A stretch of 64,000 nt of DNA from Lentisphaerota bacterium. Lineage in GTDB: Bacteria > Verrucomicrobiota > Lentisphaeria > Oligosphaerales > JABHEG01. Position 1 is the stretch's first letter. The number at the start of each line of letters is the position of its first letter. The stretch spans positions 1 through 64,000 of the forward strand of contig JABHEG010000137.1 in the NCBI GenBank assembly GCA_018676675.1. Reading direction: 5' to 3'. This document shows, one piece after another, positions 26,233-36,136 of this stretch. The translations under genes were made by a program, and so were the position numbers. Under the pieces are notes generated by a model. That model was given only the letters and a program-made list of their open reading frames with translations. It had not been told where the DNA came from and ran no database searches.

Positions 26233-29200
26233 ATGGAATCAGAAGACATCCAGCGCACGACGCCCGCACACGAGGGCGACAGTGGCAGCCATGCCCCCAT
26301 CGACCAACTCCAGGAAGCTGAAGCAAGATACCGAGCCGTTTTTGAGGGCGCCCCTCTAGGCATCTTGATCGCAGACTCTGAGACCAGACGCTTCCGCTAC
26401 GCCAACCCGGCGATCTGCGCACTCTTGGGATACGCCCCCCAGGAGCTGACCACGATGACCGTCGCCGACATCCACCCCCCCGAACAGCTCGAGCACATCG
26501 TCGCAGAGTTCGAAGCCCAGGCTCGAGGCGACAAGATGCTGGCCCCGGACATCCCCTGCCGGCGCAAGGACGGAGACACGGTCTACGCAGACATCACCGT
26601 GTCCATCGTGGAGATCTCCGGGAGGCCACACAATGTCGGCTTCTTCACCGATATCACCGAGCGCAAACTCACCGAAGAAACGCTCCAGCACTACGAACGC
26701 ATCGTGGCTGGCGCTTCCGACATGATGGCACTGATAGATGCAGGCTTTGTCTACCTTGCTGCCAACGACGCGTATCTCGGAGGATGCGGCAAGCCCAGGG
26801 AAGACGTCATTGGTCACACCGTGTCCGAAGTGCTCGGCGAGAGAGTGTTCACGGATGTGGTCAAGCCCAACGCCGAGCGCTGTCTGCGCGGCGAAACCGT
26901 TCGGCACCACACATGGCTGACGCCTCCCGACCGCGGGCGACGCCTCATGGATGTCGTCTACTCTCCGCATGTCGACCGTGACGGCAGCATAGCGGCGTTC
27001 TCTGTCTGCTCCCGGGATGTCACCCAACGCAGACTGGCCGAAGAAGAAGCAGAGCGGTTGGCCAAATTCCCGAGTCAGAACCCAAACCCAGTACTCCGAG
27101 TCGCCCCGGACGGCACCATCCTCTACGCGAACAGGGGTAGCACGCCTCTGCTTGAGGAATGGGAGACGGCGGAGGGGGACTGCCTCCCGCAGGGGTACGT
27201 GGAGTGTGTCACGGCGGCTATCGAATCCGGCATGACGTCCGACACCGATGTGGACTGTGGTGATCGTGTGTTCAACGTGGTGTTCTGTCCTCTGGGTGAT
27301 CGCCGCCAAATCAACCTCTACGGTCTGGACATCACCGCGCGCAAACGCGCGGAGGAAGAGGCCGGCCGCCTGGCCAAGTTCCCCAGCGAAGACCCGAATC
27401 CAGTGCTCCGAATCGACGCAGATGGCACGATTGTCTACGCCAATGCAGGCAGTGCCCCTCTGTTGGCAGAGTGGGGTTGTACAGCGGGATCACGCCTGCC
27501 GGATGCCCAGGCAGATCTGGCCGCGCGCTGCCTCGAAGACGAAATCGTGGTCTCCACCGACGTTCCCTGTGGCGAGAGAACCTTCTCGCTGACCTTCTGC
27601 CCCGTCCCCGGGCTTCGGCAAGTCAACCTCTACGGCATGGACATAACAGCCCGAACACTGAGGGAACAGGAGGTCCGGGAGCTGAACGAGACCCTCGGAG
27701 CGGCGCAGAAAATGGCCAAAGTCGGCTACTGGCGGTACGACATCGCTTCCCAGATGCCCACTTGGTCCGACCAGATGTTCGAGGTCTGCGGATACCGCAA
27801 GCAGGACGGCGTTCCCAGCTACGACAAACACAAGCTGACCTGGCATCCCGACGATTGGGAGGAGTTCGACCAAGCGGTCCAGGGCTGCGAGCGGGGGAAG
27901 CCCTACGACATCGTGATCAGGATCAGGTTCCCCGACAGTTCATACCACTATGTCCATACGCAAGGCTTCCCCGTCTACGGCAAGAACGGAGAGATCAGAG
28001 AGCTCTTCGGGACGTCCCAGGACATCACGGAGCTGAAGCGGGTTGAAGAGTCACTTCGGCAACAGGGGGAGCTCCTCAATTCGGTGGAGAGGATCGCGGA
28101 AATCGGCGGGTGGGAAATGGATCTGATTACCCGGAAAGCGACGTGGACGCAGGGCACGTACGACATCGTCGAGATCGAGCCGGGCCAACCCATCCCCGGC
28201 CCGGATGAGCACATGGACTACTACCTGCCCGAATACAGGGACATGGTCTCTGAAGCCATGCGGACTCTGATCGTCGACAACAAACCGCTGGATTTCGAGG
28301 CCAAGTGTTGTACAGCCAGAGGCAACACCAAGTGGGTCCGGGCCATCGGCAGGGCAGACTGGGAGGGGGAGACGTGCACGAGGGTCTACGGGACCTTGCA
28401 GGATGTCACCAAGCGCAAGCAGGCTGAAGCTGAGCTAGCAGGGCGACGGAATGAGCTGGAAGCGCTCTGTCGAATCTCTGAAACTGCCCTGAGTAACTCA
28501 CCGATGGGTACACTTCTCGACGGGTTCGTGCAGGAGATAAGCCGAGCCACGAGCTTCCCAATAGCGGCTATCGAGTTCTACCACGCCGCCGAAGAACGAA
28601 TGGAGTTTGCCGCATCAGTCGGGATCCCCCTGCCCGATGGGAAAGCCACCTTCAGTGTCCCCGTCGACAGCACGCTATCCGGGACCGTAGCTCGTACGGG
28701 CACGTCGCTGGTCGAGACACATGCGGGGACACGGCCCGAATACAGCTTCAGACGTCTCCGTGAGTTGAGCGTGGAGACGTTCGTCTGCGTCCCATTGTCC
28801 TTGGCCGGAGAAACCGTCGGTGCGCTGTCGCTTGCACACCCGGAGAGCACGCCGATCCCTCCCGCCTTCGTACGTTTCGTGTCTGGATTGGGGAATATCG
28901 TGACCACGGTCATTTCGAACAAGCGTGCGGAAGAAGCACTGCGGAACAGCGAAGCCCGTTTCCGGGAGATGTTTGAGAACCACAACGCAATCATGCTCCT
29001 CATCGAGCCGGACTCCGGGCGGATCGTCGATGCCAACCGGGCGGCGAGCCGATTCTACGGCTACCCACACGACCAGCTCTGCAGTATGTCGATCGATCAA
29101 ATCAACTGCCTTTCCCCAGAAGAGATCAAAGCCGAACGGGAACGGGCCAGCAGGCTGAAGCAGAACTTCTTCATCTTTTCCCACAGATGCGCCAGTGGAA

Positions 29201-30264
29201 CCGTCCGAACGGTGGACGTGCACGCCACTCCCATCGAGTTCCACGGTAAGCAATTGCTCTTCTCGATCATCCATGACACCACAGCCCGTGAAAACGCACG
29301 CCACAGGCTCCAACAGAGCGAAGCCCGCTTCCGGAACCTCTTTGAGAACTCCCCTTACGGGATCCTGGTGTGCGAACTGATCCGGGACGACACGGGCACG
29401 CCGACCGATTTCGTCCACCTGCAAGCCAACGAGGCTGTGGCCACACACACGGGCATGTCAACGGACGGGGTTGTCGGCAGGCGGGCGTCAGAGATGGTGG
29501 ACGGAGACACCCTCGCCCCCATCCTTGAGACCTACGGCGGAGTCGTGGAGACGGGCGCCCCCGCCCGATACTCCCAGTATTTCGAGCTCTATGACCGCAC
29601 CTTGGATGTGACAGCCTTCTCCTTGAATGGGGACCTCTTCATCATCAACTTCTTCGACGTCAGTGAGCGCGTACGAGCCCAAACCGAACTCCGGGAGCAC
29701 CGCGACCATCTGGAACAGCTGGTCGAAGAGCGTACAGAGGCCCTTGCCAAGCTGAGCGAAGAGCAGCGAACGATCCTTGATTCCGTGCGCGCAACAATCT
29801 GGTACAAAGACACCGAGAACCGAATCCTGCGCGTGAACAGAGCAGCGGCCGATGCTTTGGGTCTGAGCATTGAGGCCATCGAGGGCAAACTCACGCAGGA
29901 CCTGTTCCCGGAAGACGCGGACGGCTATTACCGAGACGATTTGGAGGTCATCCATTCCGGGAAACCCAAGCTCGGGATCGCGGAAGAGTTCCGCGCAGCG
30001 GGGGGAGACGTTCGGTGGGTTCTCACCGACAAGATCCCCTACCGTGATGAAGCGGGAAAGGTCGCCGGTGTGATCGCTTTCGCTCTGGACATTACCGAGC
30101 AGAAGCAGGCAGAGGAAGCAGCCAGAGAACGCGCGGAGGAGCTGCGAACAATGGTCAGAGCGATGGCCGGGCGGGAAGTGAGGATGGCCGAGATGAAAGA
30201 AGAAATCAGAGAACTCCACGCCCGACTGCCGGACGCCGGGGTCATGCCGGGCGGCAACGGATGA
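26233..30264 (+). CDS. Giant multi-PAS/GAF sensor protein without kinase domain
   Basis: 1343 residues, soluble by sequence. I count nine PAS units with one GAF domain between the sixth and seventh. Most units end in the DITERK, DVTQRR or DITELK type linker. PAS units 3 and 4 (about residues 275-375 and 378-475) are close tandem duplicates beginning RLAKFPS. The GAF domain covers about residues 740-900. There is no HisKA, HATPase, GGDEF or EAL domain. The protein ends in a coiled-coil tail containing MAGREVRMAEMKEEI, and the next protein has the same tail. It may bind several ligands or cofactors and work through partners. Its stop overlaps the next start (ATGA). ATG 26233 has no clear Shine-Dalgarno sequence. 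Confidence 0.88.
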   Translation: MESEDIQRTTPAHEGDSGSHAPIDQLQEAEARYRAVFEGAPLGILIADSETRRFRYANPAICALLGYAPQELTTMTVADIHPPEQLEHIVAEFEAQARGDKMLAPDIPCRRKDGDTVYADITVSIVEISGRPHNVGFFTDITERKLTEETLQHYERIVAGASDMMALIDAGFVYLAANDAYLGGCGKPREDVIGHTVSEVLGERVFTDVVKPNAERCLRGETVRHHTWLTPPDRGRRLMDVVYSPHVDRDGSIAAFSVCSRDVTQRRLAEEEAERLAKFPSQNPNPVLRVAPDGTILYANRGSTPLLEEWETAEGDCLPQGYVECVTAAIESGMTSDTDVDCGDRVFNVVFCPLGDRRQINLYGLDITARKRAEEEAGRLAKFPSEDPNPVLRIDADGTIVYANAGSAPLLAEWGCTAGSRLPDAQADLAARCLEDEIVVSTDVPCGERTFSLTFCPVPGLRQVNLYGMDITARTLREQEVRELNETLGAAQKMAKVGYWRYDIASQMPTWSDQMFEVCGYRKQDGVPSYDKHKLTWHPDDWEEFDQAVQGCERGKPYDIVIRIRFPDSSYHYVHTQGFPVYGKNGEIRELFGTSQDITELKRVEESLRQQGELLNSVERIAEIGGWEMDLITRKATWTQGTYDIVEIEPGQPIPGPDEHMDYYLPEYRDMVSEAMRTLIVDNKPLDFEAKCCTARGNTKWVRAIGRADWEGETCTRVYGTLQDVTKRKQAEAELAGRRNELEALCRISETALSNSPMGTLLDGFVQEISRATSFPIAAIEFYHAAEERMEFAASVGIPLPDGKATFSVPVDSTLSGTVARTGTSLVETHAGTRPEYSFRRLRELSVETFVCVPLSLAGETVGALSLAHPESTPIPPAFVRFVSGLGNIVTTVISNKRAEEALRNSEARFREMFENHNAIMLLIEPDSGRIVDANRAASRFYGYPHDQLCSMSIDQINCLSPEEIKAERERASRLKQNFFIFSHRCASGTVRTVDVHATPIEFHGKQLLFSIIHDTTARENARHRLQQSEARFRNLFENSPYGILVCELIRDDTGTPTDFVHLQANEAVATHTGMSTDGVVGRRASEMVDGDTLAPILETYGGVVETGAPARYSQYFELYDRTLDVTAFSLNGDLFIINFFDVSERVRAQTELREHRDHLEQLVEERTEALAKLSEEQRTILDSVRATIWYKDTENRILRVNRAAADALGLSIEAIEGKLTQDLFPEDADGYYRDDLEVIHSGKPKLGIAEEFRAAGGDVRWVLTDKIPYRDEAGKVAGVIAFALDITEQKQAEEAARERAEELRTMVRAMAGREVRMAEMKEEIRELHARLPDAGVMPGGNG

Positions 30265-31862
30265 AACTGGGTCCCGACATGTGCCCCAGCCTGACCAACG
30301 CCGTCCACCGGGGATCCCCGGCGGCGACGCGGGAGCAGGACCTCGCGCGTTCGTGTGGGAGAGAAAATGTAGGACACACGGGCGCGAAACCCCGCCCTCT
30401 GACCGGCGTATGCCTCCTGGTCCTGCTGTGCCTGCATCCCGCCACAGCAGGAGCCATGCACTCAGAACAGAGACCCATACGCGTCGGCATATTCCAGAAT
30501 GAGCCGATCGTGTTCCAGGATGAAAGCGGCGTAGCACAAGGCCTCTATGTCGATCTTGTGAACGCCATCGGCAAAGAAGAGGGCTGGAACATTGAGTACG
30601 TGCTCGACTCCTGGGATGGCTGCCTGAAACGACTGGAAGCCCGGGATATCGACCTCATGACATGCATCGCCTACGCCGCGGAACGCGATGCCTTCGCCGA
30701 TTGGTCTCGCGAGGTCGTTTGGACCCTCTGGGGTGTGATCTTCGTGCGCCCTGAATCCGGCATCGAGAATGTGCCGTCACTGGCCGGAAAGAGGGTGGCC
30801 ATCCTCAAAGGAGGAATCAACGGGTTGAACTTCCTGGAGCTCTGCTCGGAGTTCGACATCAGCTGCGACATTCTCCCGCTGTCAGCCTATCATGCACAGC
30901 TGAAGGCGGTCGAGTCGGGAGAGGCCGAGGCAGCCGTTGTAAACAGCGTATTCGGAACTATGCACGGGGCTGAATACCAGGTCAGGCAAACGCCCATCGT
31001 CTTCAGTCCCGTCAGTGCCTTTTTCGCCGTCCCGGAGGGCACCAACGGGGATCTCCTCAAGACGATAGACCACTACCTCTCCAGATGGAAACAGGACGGC
31101 GATTCCGTCTACTACCGATCACTGAGACGATGGCTTTCCTCCACGACCGAGAGGATCCGCGTCATTCCGGGCTGGATCCCTGTGGCGCTGTCCGTGCTCG
31201 CGTCCGGGTTACTGGTGCTCCTGCTATGGACCCGCCTCCTGGGACGGGCAGTCAACGACCGGACCGCGGAACTGCAGGAAAGCGAAAGTCGCTTCCGGCA
31301 TGCCGTCACGGAGTCCCCGTTCCCGATCATGATCCATGCTGAAGACGGGGAAGTGTTGATGATCAGCGACGTATGGACGACCCTCACCGGGTACACTACT
31401 GACGACATCCCCACGGTGGCTGAATGGACCCGAAGGGCCTACGGAGAAGACAAGCAACCTGCCCAGGACACCATCAGGAAGCTCTACGCAATCGACAGCC
31501 GAGTAGACGAAGGCGACCGGACCATCGCGACACGCTCAGGTGAGCGTATCGTGTGGAGCTTCAGTTCAGCCCCGCTCCCGCCGCTTCCGGATGGCAGGCG
31601 CCTTGTCATCAGCATGGCCATGGACATCACTCAGCGCAAGCAAGTCGAGGAAGAACTGGCGACGCACCGCGAGCACTTGGAGCAACTGGTCGCAGATCGT
31701 ACCCGGAAGGTGCGCGGAACCATGAAGGTGATGGCCGGCCGCGAAGTCCGTATGGGGGAACTGAAAAAAGTGATCCACAAGCTCCGGCAGCAACTCCTGG
31801 AATCCGGACTGGAACCGGTAGCCGCTGATCCAGTTGGTCGCGGAAAGGAAGCAAGCCCATGA
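30261..31862 (+). CDS. Membrane sensor: periplasmic solute-binding domain (SBP_bac_3) plus cytoplasmic PAS
   Basis: 533 residues. After a 45-residue lead comes an export signal (GVCLLVLLCLHPATAGA). A family-3 solute-binding domain follows at about 70-295 (IRVGIFQNEPIVFQ, GLYVDLVNAIGKEEGW, LKRLEARDIDLMTCIAY). A membrane span lies at about 304-327, then a PAS domain at about 340-470 ending DITQRKQ. The C-terminal tail contains MAGREVRMGELKKVI. Histidine-kinase catalytic domains are missing although the layout is that of an EvgS-like sensor. It overlaps the giant PAS gene upstream and the truncated solute-binding gene downstream, each by ATGA. It presumably reports a periplasmic ligand to kinases encoded nearby (inference). 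Confidence 0.88.
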   Translation: MKLGPDMCPSLTNAVHRGSPAATREQDLARSCGRENVGHTGAKPRPLTGVCLLVLLCLHPATAGAMHSEQRPIRVGIFQNEPIVFQDESGVAQGLYVDLVNAIGKEEGWNIEYVLDSWDGCLKRLEARDIDLMTCIAYAAERDAFADWSREVVWTLWGVIFVRPESGIENVPSLAGKRVAILKGGINGLNFLELCSEFDISCDILPLSAYHAQLKAVESGEAEAAVVNSVFGTMHGAEYQVRQTPIVFSPVSAFFAVPEGTNGDLLKTIDHYLSRWKQDGDSVYYRSLRRWLSSTTERIRVIPGWIPVALSVLASGLLVLLLWTRLLGRAVNDRTAELQESESRFRHAVTESPFPIMIHAEDGEVLMISDVWTTLTGYTTDDIPTVAEWTRRAYGEDKQPAQDTIRKLYAIDSRVDEGDRTIATRSGERIVWSFSSAPLPPLPDGRRLVISMAMDITQRKQVEEELATHREHLEQLVADRTRKVRGTMKVMAGREVRMGELKKVIHKLRQQLLESGLEPVAADPVGRGKEASP

Positions 31863-32344
31863 AAACGGCCGGTCGGGACGTTGGGGCTGGGGTGCGCCAC
31901 GGCATGATGCCACGACTTGCCCGTGTTGCGGCTGCTCTGGCATTCGGAATGGGCACGGCCTCCGCCCAGAACACGGAGCGGCCTGAGCTGACCGTCGCAG
32001 TCGCACACTGGCCCCCATGGAAAATTGTCCATGAGGACGGCTCGGTCGGTGGTCATGACGCCGACATTCTGCGCGCGATGGAAGGTCAGCTCGGGGTGAC
32101 GTTCGCGTTTAAGGCATACCCGTGGAAGCGCTGCGTTGAGATGCTCAAACTAGGGCGGATAAATGTGGTCAGTTCAGGGAAACTCTCGGAGATTCTGGGG
32201 CCTCCCGGACGCACGACGAAGGAGACGTTCCAGGAGGAGGACGCCGTTGAGAGGCAGGAAGACACGAGGGACCATGTGCCACAGAGCACATCTCCGGAAG
32301 CGGCCGGCGCCGGAACCGGGAAGGCGGAGGAAACGAGTGAGTAG
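31859..32344 (+). pseudogene. Truncated family-3 solute-binding protein
   Basis: 161 residues. A signal peptide (RVAAALAFGMGTASA) and the first 70 residues of a solute-binding domain are clear (LTVAVAHWPPWKIVHEDGS, DADILRAMEGQLGV, YPWKRCVEMLKLGRINVVS). After about residue 107 the similarity to the fold is lost. The last 55 residues are polar, rich in E, T, R and G, and look out of frame. The family normally needs about 230 residues, so an internal deletion or frameshift is likely. Translation signals remain: the start overlaps the previous stop (ATGA), and the end overlaps the kinase start by eight bases. It may persist as a small exported protein or as a coupling leader. Confidence 0.65.
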
Positions 32345-33980
32345 CGCCCACCACGGCAGATTGGGACATCGTTTTGCGGCGACGTTACTCCTCGCCGCGG
32401 GAACGACGTTCCTCGTCCTCACAACCGTCCTGGCCCTCGTCAATGCGGACATGGCCAGACGACGGTTGGAGTTCCGCCTGACGGACCTGTGCCACCAGGT
32501 GGAGCTCAGTCTTGCCAGCGCGCTGTGGCAGTACAACCACGCCTACGTTGAGGATCTTCTTGATGCCCTTTTTCTGACCGAGGAAATCGTCTATGCGGAA
32601 GTGCTGGCGGAGGGGCAGACAGTCGACAGCAGGACCCGCCCGGGGATGCCGTTGAGGACCTTCGCCTTCTACGGTGACTCGCCGGACCACAGCGTCAGGA
32701 CTGTTGCAGTCCGGCACCAGGGCGAGGTAGTGGGCCACTTCCGAATGGCCGCGACGCACGACACGATCCGGCGCACGGTCATGCGAGACGTGTCCACAGC
32801 GGCATGCTGGTTGCTGGTCGTCGCCATCGCCATCGCGGTGACGACTCTCATCCTCGTTGAGCGTGCCGTTCTTGCCCCTCTGAATCGCCTCAAGGGGTCC
32901 GCTGCGACAATCGCAGCTGGTGACCTGGATGCCCCGATCGACACAAGCGGAGATGACGAGTTCGGTCAACTCGCGACAGCGTTCGCAGGAATGATGGGCG
33001 ATCTCAGAACGACCATGGCCTCACGCGATGAACTCAACCAGGAGATCGCCCGAAGAGAAGCAGTTGAGGGCGAACTGCGCAGGGAGCGCCAGGGCTTGGA
33101 GAAGCAGGTAGAGAGCCGGACGACTGAGCTCCGGGAGCGCACCGAAGACGCCGAGCTACTCAATCGAGCCATGGTGAACCTGCTCGAAGACATGCAGTCC
33201 ACGAACAAGCAGTTGGGGCGGTCAACTCGGGAACTGGCTGCAGCAAACCAAGAGCTTGAGGCATTCAGTTATTCCGTTTCGCACGACCTGCGGGCGCCCC
33301 TGCGCGCCATCAATGGATTCAGCTCCGCAATTGCAGAAGACTACGCCGACATCCTGGATGACGAGGGCAAGGACTACCTTGGGAGCCTCTGTCAGGCAAC
33401 GCGACAGATGGGAGACCTCATCGATGCCATGCTTCAGTTGTCCCGCGTCTCCCGTGGTGACCTCCACCGGGAAGACGTTGATCTGACCTCGATGGCGACG
33501 GAAATCTTCACCAACCTGCGGAGCGCGGCCCCCGAGCGGATCTGCACATGCACGGTCAAGCCCGGGCTGCGTGCCACGGCCGACCGGAAGCTCCTCCATG
33601 CGGTCGTCCACAACCTGCTGGAGAATGCGTGGAAGTTCACCGGAAAGACGGCGGACGCATCGATAGAGTTCGGAGCCATCGCTGAACCGCATGTCCCTTC
33701 CGGCGAGGAAGCCCCTCCCCCAGACAGCTCAGCCCCTCCTGGCACATTGTCCCACGCCATGGCATACTACGTTAAGGACAATGGGGCCGGCTTTGACATG
33801 GCCTTTGCAGACAAGCTCTTCGGGGCATTCCAACGCCTGCACCGGGCTACCGACTTTGAAGGAATCGGGATCGGCCTGGCAACAGTGCAACGGATCATAC
33901 ACCGACACGGCGGCCGGATATGGGCCGAAGCGGAAGAAGGCGTGGGAGCGACCTTCTACTTCACCTTGCCACAGCTGTAG
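32337..33980 (+). CDS. Membrane histidine kinase with HAMP domain
   Basis: 547 residues. Transmembrane spans at about 12-36 and 155-175 enclose a periplasmic sensor of the type with SLASALWQYN. A HAMP domain (176-230) and a coiled coil follow. The H-box SYSVSHDLRAPLRAI has H316, the N-box is HNLLENAWKFT, and the ATP lid motifs are DNGAGFDM and GIGIGLATV. The SHDLRAPLR type usually pairs with Rcp1-like regulators, and one follows 38 bases downstream. I chose GTG 32337 because GGAGG lies six bases upstream. A far longer open frame from 32163 adds only an arginine-rich stretch. It overlaps the truncated solute-binding gene, a common kinase partner. Confidence 0.92.
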   Translation: MSSAHHGRLGHRFAATLLLAAGTTFLVLTTVLALVNADMARRRLEFRLTDLCHQVELSLASALWQYNHAYVEDLLDALFLTEEIVYAEVLAEGQTVDSRTRPGMPLRTFAFYGDSPDHSVRTVAVRHQGEVVGHFRMAATHDTIRRTVMRDVSTAACWLLVVAIAIAVTTLILVERAVLAPLNRLKGSAATIAAGDLDAPIDTSGDDEFGQLATAFAGMMGDLRTTMASRDELNQEIARREAVEGELRRERQGLEKQVESRTTELRERTEDAELLNRAMVNLLEDMQSTNKQLGRSTRELAAANQELEAFSYSVSHDLRAPLRAINGFSSAIAEDYADILDDEGKDYLGSLCQATRQMGDLIDAMLQLSRVSRGDLHREDVDLTSMATEIFTNLRSAAPERICTCTVKPGLRATADRKLLHAVVHNLLENAWKFTGKTADASIEFGAIAEPHVPSGEEAPPPDSSAPPGTLSHAMAYYVKDNGAGFDMAFADKLFGAFQRLHRATDFEGIGIGLATVQRIIHRHGGRIWAEAEEGVGATFYFTLPQL

Positions 33981-34018
33981 CTGGCAGCCCACCTTGGGCA
34001 CAACGGAAAGACCACGCG

Positions 34019-34462
34019 ATGAGCTCTGCACAGAAGGTGATTCTGCTGGTCGAGGATAACCCGCATGATGTGAAACTCACTCAGCGAGCGTTCAAGAAGT
34101 GTAATGTCGCAAATGAGCTGATCGTCGCCGAGGATGGCCTGGAAGCGCTTGACTACCTGTTCGCCACCGGCCGGCACGCCGACCGTGCCCCAGGCGACCT
34201 GCCCGCCGTCGTCCTCCTCGACCTCAAACTCCCGAAGATCGATGGGCTCGAGGTCCTGCGCAGGATCCGCGCAGACAGCCGGACGAAACACCTTCCGGTA
34301 GTGATCCTGACCTCGTCAAAGGAAGAGAGCGACATCATCGGCGGTTACGAAGCAGGCACGAACAGCTACATCCGCAAACCTGTGGAGTTTGGCGAATTCG
34401 TCAATACCATAGCGAAGCTGGGGCTCTACTGGCTGGTGCTGAACGAAGCCCCGACACGTTGA
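34019..34462 (+). CDS. Rcp1-type single-domain response regulator
   Basis: 147 residues, a lone receiver domain of the Rcp1/CheY class. VILLVEDNPHDVKL gives the acidic pocket, LLDLKLPKIDGLEV holds the phospho-acceptor D68, and ILTSSKEESDI and SYIRKPVEF give the conserved Thr/Ser and Lys. This subclass, with its longer loop after the acidic pocket, is the usual partner of phytochrome-like or SHDLRAPLR kinases such as the one just upstream. GGAAAG eight bases before ATG 34019 supports the start. It has no output domain, so it should relay phosphate or act by protein contact. Confidence 0.93.
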   Translation: MSSAQKVILLVEDNPHDVKLTQRAFKKCNVANELIVAEDGLEALDYLFATGRHADRAPGDLPAVVLLDLKLPKIDGLEVLRRIRADSRTKHLPVVILTSSKEESDIIGGYEAGTNSYIRKPVEFGEFVNTIAKLGLYWLVLNEAPTR

Positions 34463-34488
34463 CTGTGAGACGGCACGGAAGAAAGAAC

Positions 34489-36060
34489 ATGGCTCGCCAA
34501 CCACCGACACCCGATCCCGACGTCCCGCTTCGCCTGCTCCTCGTCGAGGATTCGGAACTCGACGCCAAGTTGCTGCTGCGCACCGTACGCCAGGCCGGAT
34601 ATGTCGTTGAGCATCGACGAGTTGACACAGCTGTCGACCTGGACCGAGCGTTGGCCTCAGAGCCCTGGGACGCCATCGTCTCAGACTACAGCATGCCTGG
34701 TTTCAACGGGCTCCAGGCGCTGGCCATCGCCATCGAGTCAGGTCTCGATCTGCCGTTCATCATCGTCTCCGGAACCGTCGGCGAGGACGTTGCCGTTGGG
34801 ACCATGAAGGCTGGAGCTCACGACTACCTGCTCAAAGATAACCTGACCCGACTTGTACCCGCGATCGAGCGAGAGATGCGCGAAGCGCAAATGCGGGCCA
34901 CGAGCCGCGAGGCCGGAAGGCAGCTCCGACGAAGTGAAGAGAAGTACCGTTCGCTTGTCGAATCGGCCTCCGAACACCTGTTCATGCTGGATCGAGACGG
35001 GGTCTTTGCCGCCAGCAACTGGCGGTCGTTCCCCTGCGGAAGGGTCACCAGCGGCCCCCTCGCCGGGCACGCCCTTGAGGACATCCTGCCCCCGGAAGAA
35101 GCAGAACGCTACCGTGGTCACCTCGGGAAGGTCTTCCGAACAGGCGAGCCAGTGGAGTTTGAGCACGAGTTAGTCGAATCTGGGGGCCTCCGCCACCACG
35201 CAGACACACTTTACCCCATCCACGGCGAACACGGCATCACCTATGTTGGAGGAATCTGTCGCGACATCACCGAACTCAAGAATGCGGAAGCGGAGAGCCT
35301 CGATCTCCAAGCCCAACTTGTCCAAGCCCAGAGACTCGAGGCCATCGGGACTCTTGCCGGGGGAGTGGCCCATGAGATTAACAACCCCGTCAATGGGGTC
35401 ATGGGATACGCGGATCTCATTCTGCGCCGACTCGCCCCCGACTCCCGAGAAGCAGAATTCGCGCAGGAGATCAAGCACGAGACAAACCGCATCGCGACGA
35501 TCGTCCGCAACCTGCTTAGCTTCGCTCGCCAGGAGAACGAGCTCCCCGCGCACGTTCGTCTCGGGGAAGTGATCGACGCAACGCTGTCACTGGTTCGCAC
35601 GGTCATGCGACACGATCAGATCGCCCTGGACATCGAGGTCGGTGACGATCTTCCCTGCGTCAACTGTCGGTCCCAGCAGCTCCAGCAAGTCCTCATGAAT
35701 CTCATGACCAACGCCCGGGACGCTCTGAATGAGCGGTACCCGAAACACGATGGCAACAAGACGCTCGTCCTCAAGGCCGAGACATTCCAGCACGATGGTC
35801 GCGAGTGGGCCCGGATCACCGTCGAGGACCATGGAACGGGCATCAGTCCCGAGGTGCAGGAACGGATGTTCGACCCATTTTTCACCACCAAGCCCAGAGA
35901 TAGAGGGACAGGTTTGGGGCTCTCGATCAGCCATGGCATTATCACGGAACACGGCGGACGACTCTCGGTCGATAGTAAGCCAGGGGAGTACACGCGCTTC
36001 CACGTCGAACTGCCCACAGCCGAAACGTACGCCGCTGAGACACCAGGAGACGCGCCCTAG
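34489..36060 (+). CDS. Soluble histidine kinase, REC-PAS-HisKA-HATPase
   Basis: 523 residues. An N-terminal receiver (about 13-130) has phospho-acceptor D66 in VSDYSMPG. A PAS domain (about 150-265) follows. The kinase core has H295 in GGVAHEINNPVNG, QVLMNLMTNARDAL, EDHGTGI and GTGLGLSISHGI. The receiver in front means this kinase can be controlled by another kinase, probably its upstream neighbour. GGAAG seven bases before ATG 34489 supports the start; a TTG at 34459 overlapping the previous stop is an alternative. The kinase core is very similar to that of the next gene, so the two are likely paralogues. Confidence 0.92.
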   Translation: MARQPPTPDPDVPLRLLLVEDSELDAKLLLRTVRQAGYVVEHRRVDTAVDLDRALASEPWDAIVSDYSMPGFNGLQALAIAIESGLDLPFIIVSGTVGEDVAVGTMKAGAHDYLLKDNLTRLVPAIEREMREAQMRATSREAGRQLRRSEEKYRSLVESASEHLFMLDRDGVFAASNWRSFPCGRVTSGPLAGHALEDILPPEEAERYRGHLGKVFRTGEPVEFEHELVESGGLRHHADTLYPIHGEHGITYVGGICRDITELKNAEAESLDLQAQLVQAQRLEAIGTLAGGVAHEINNPVNGVMGYADLILRRLAPDSREAEFAQEIKHETNRIATIVRNLLSFARQENELPAHVRLGEVIDATLSLVRTVMRHDQIALDIEVGDDLPCVNCRSQQLQQVLMNLMTNARDALNERYPKHDGNKTLVLKAETFQHDGREWARITVEDHGTGISPEVQERMFDPFFTTKPRDRGTGLGLSISHGIITEHGGRLSVDSKPGEYTRFHVELPTAETYAAETPGDAP

Positions 36061-36136
36061 TGCCAACGCTGTTGACTTGGGGGCACGGTCGTCCGGGACG
36101 CCGCCTCCAGGAGCATTTGCAGGGACTAGACGCGCT

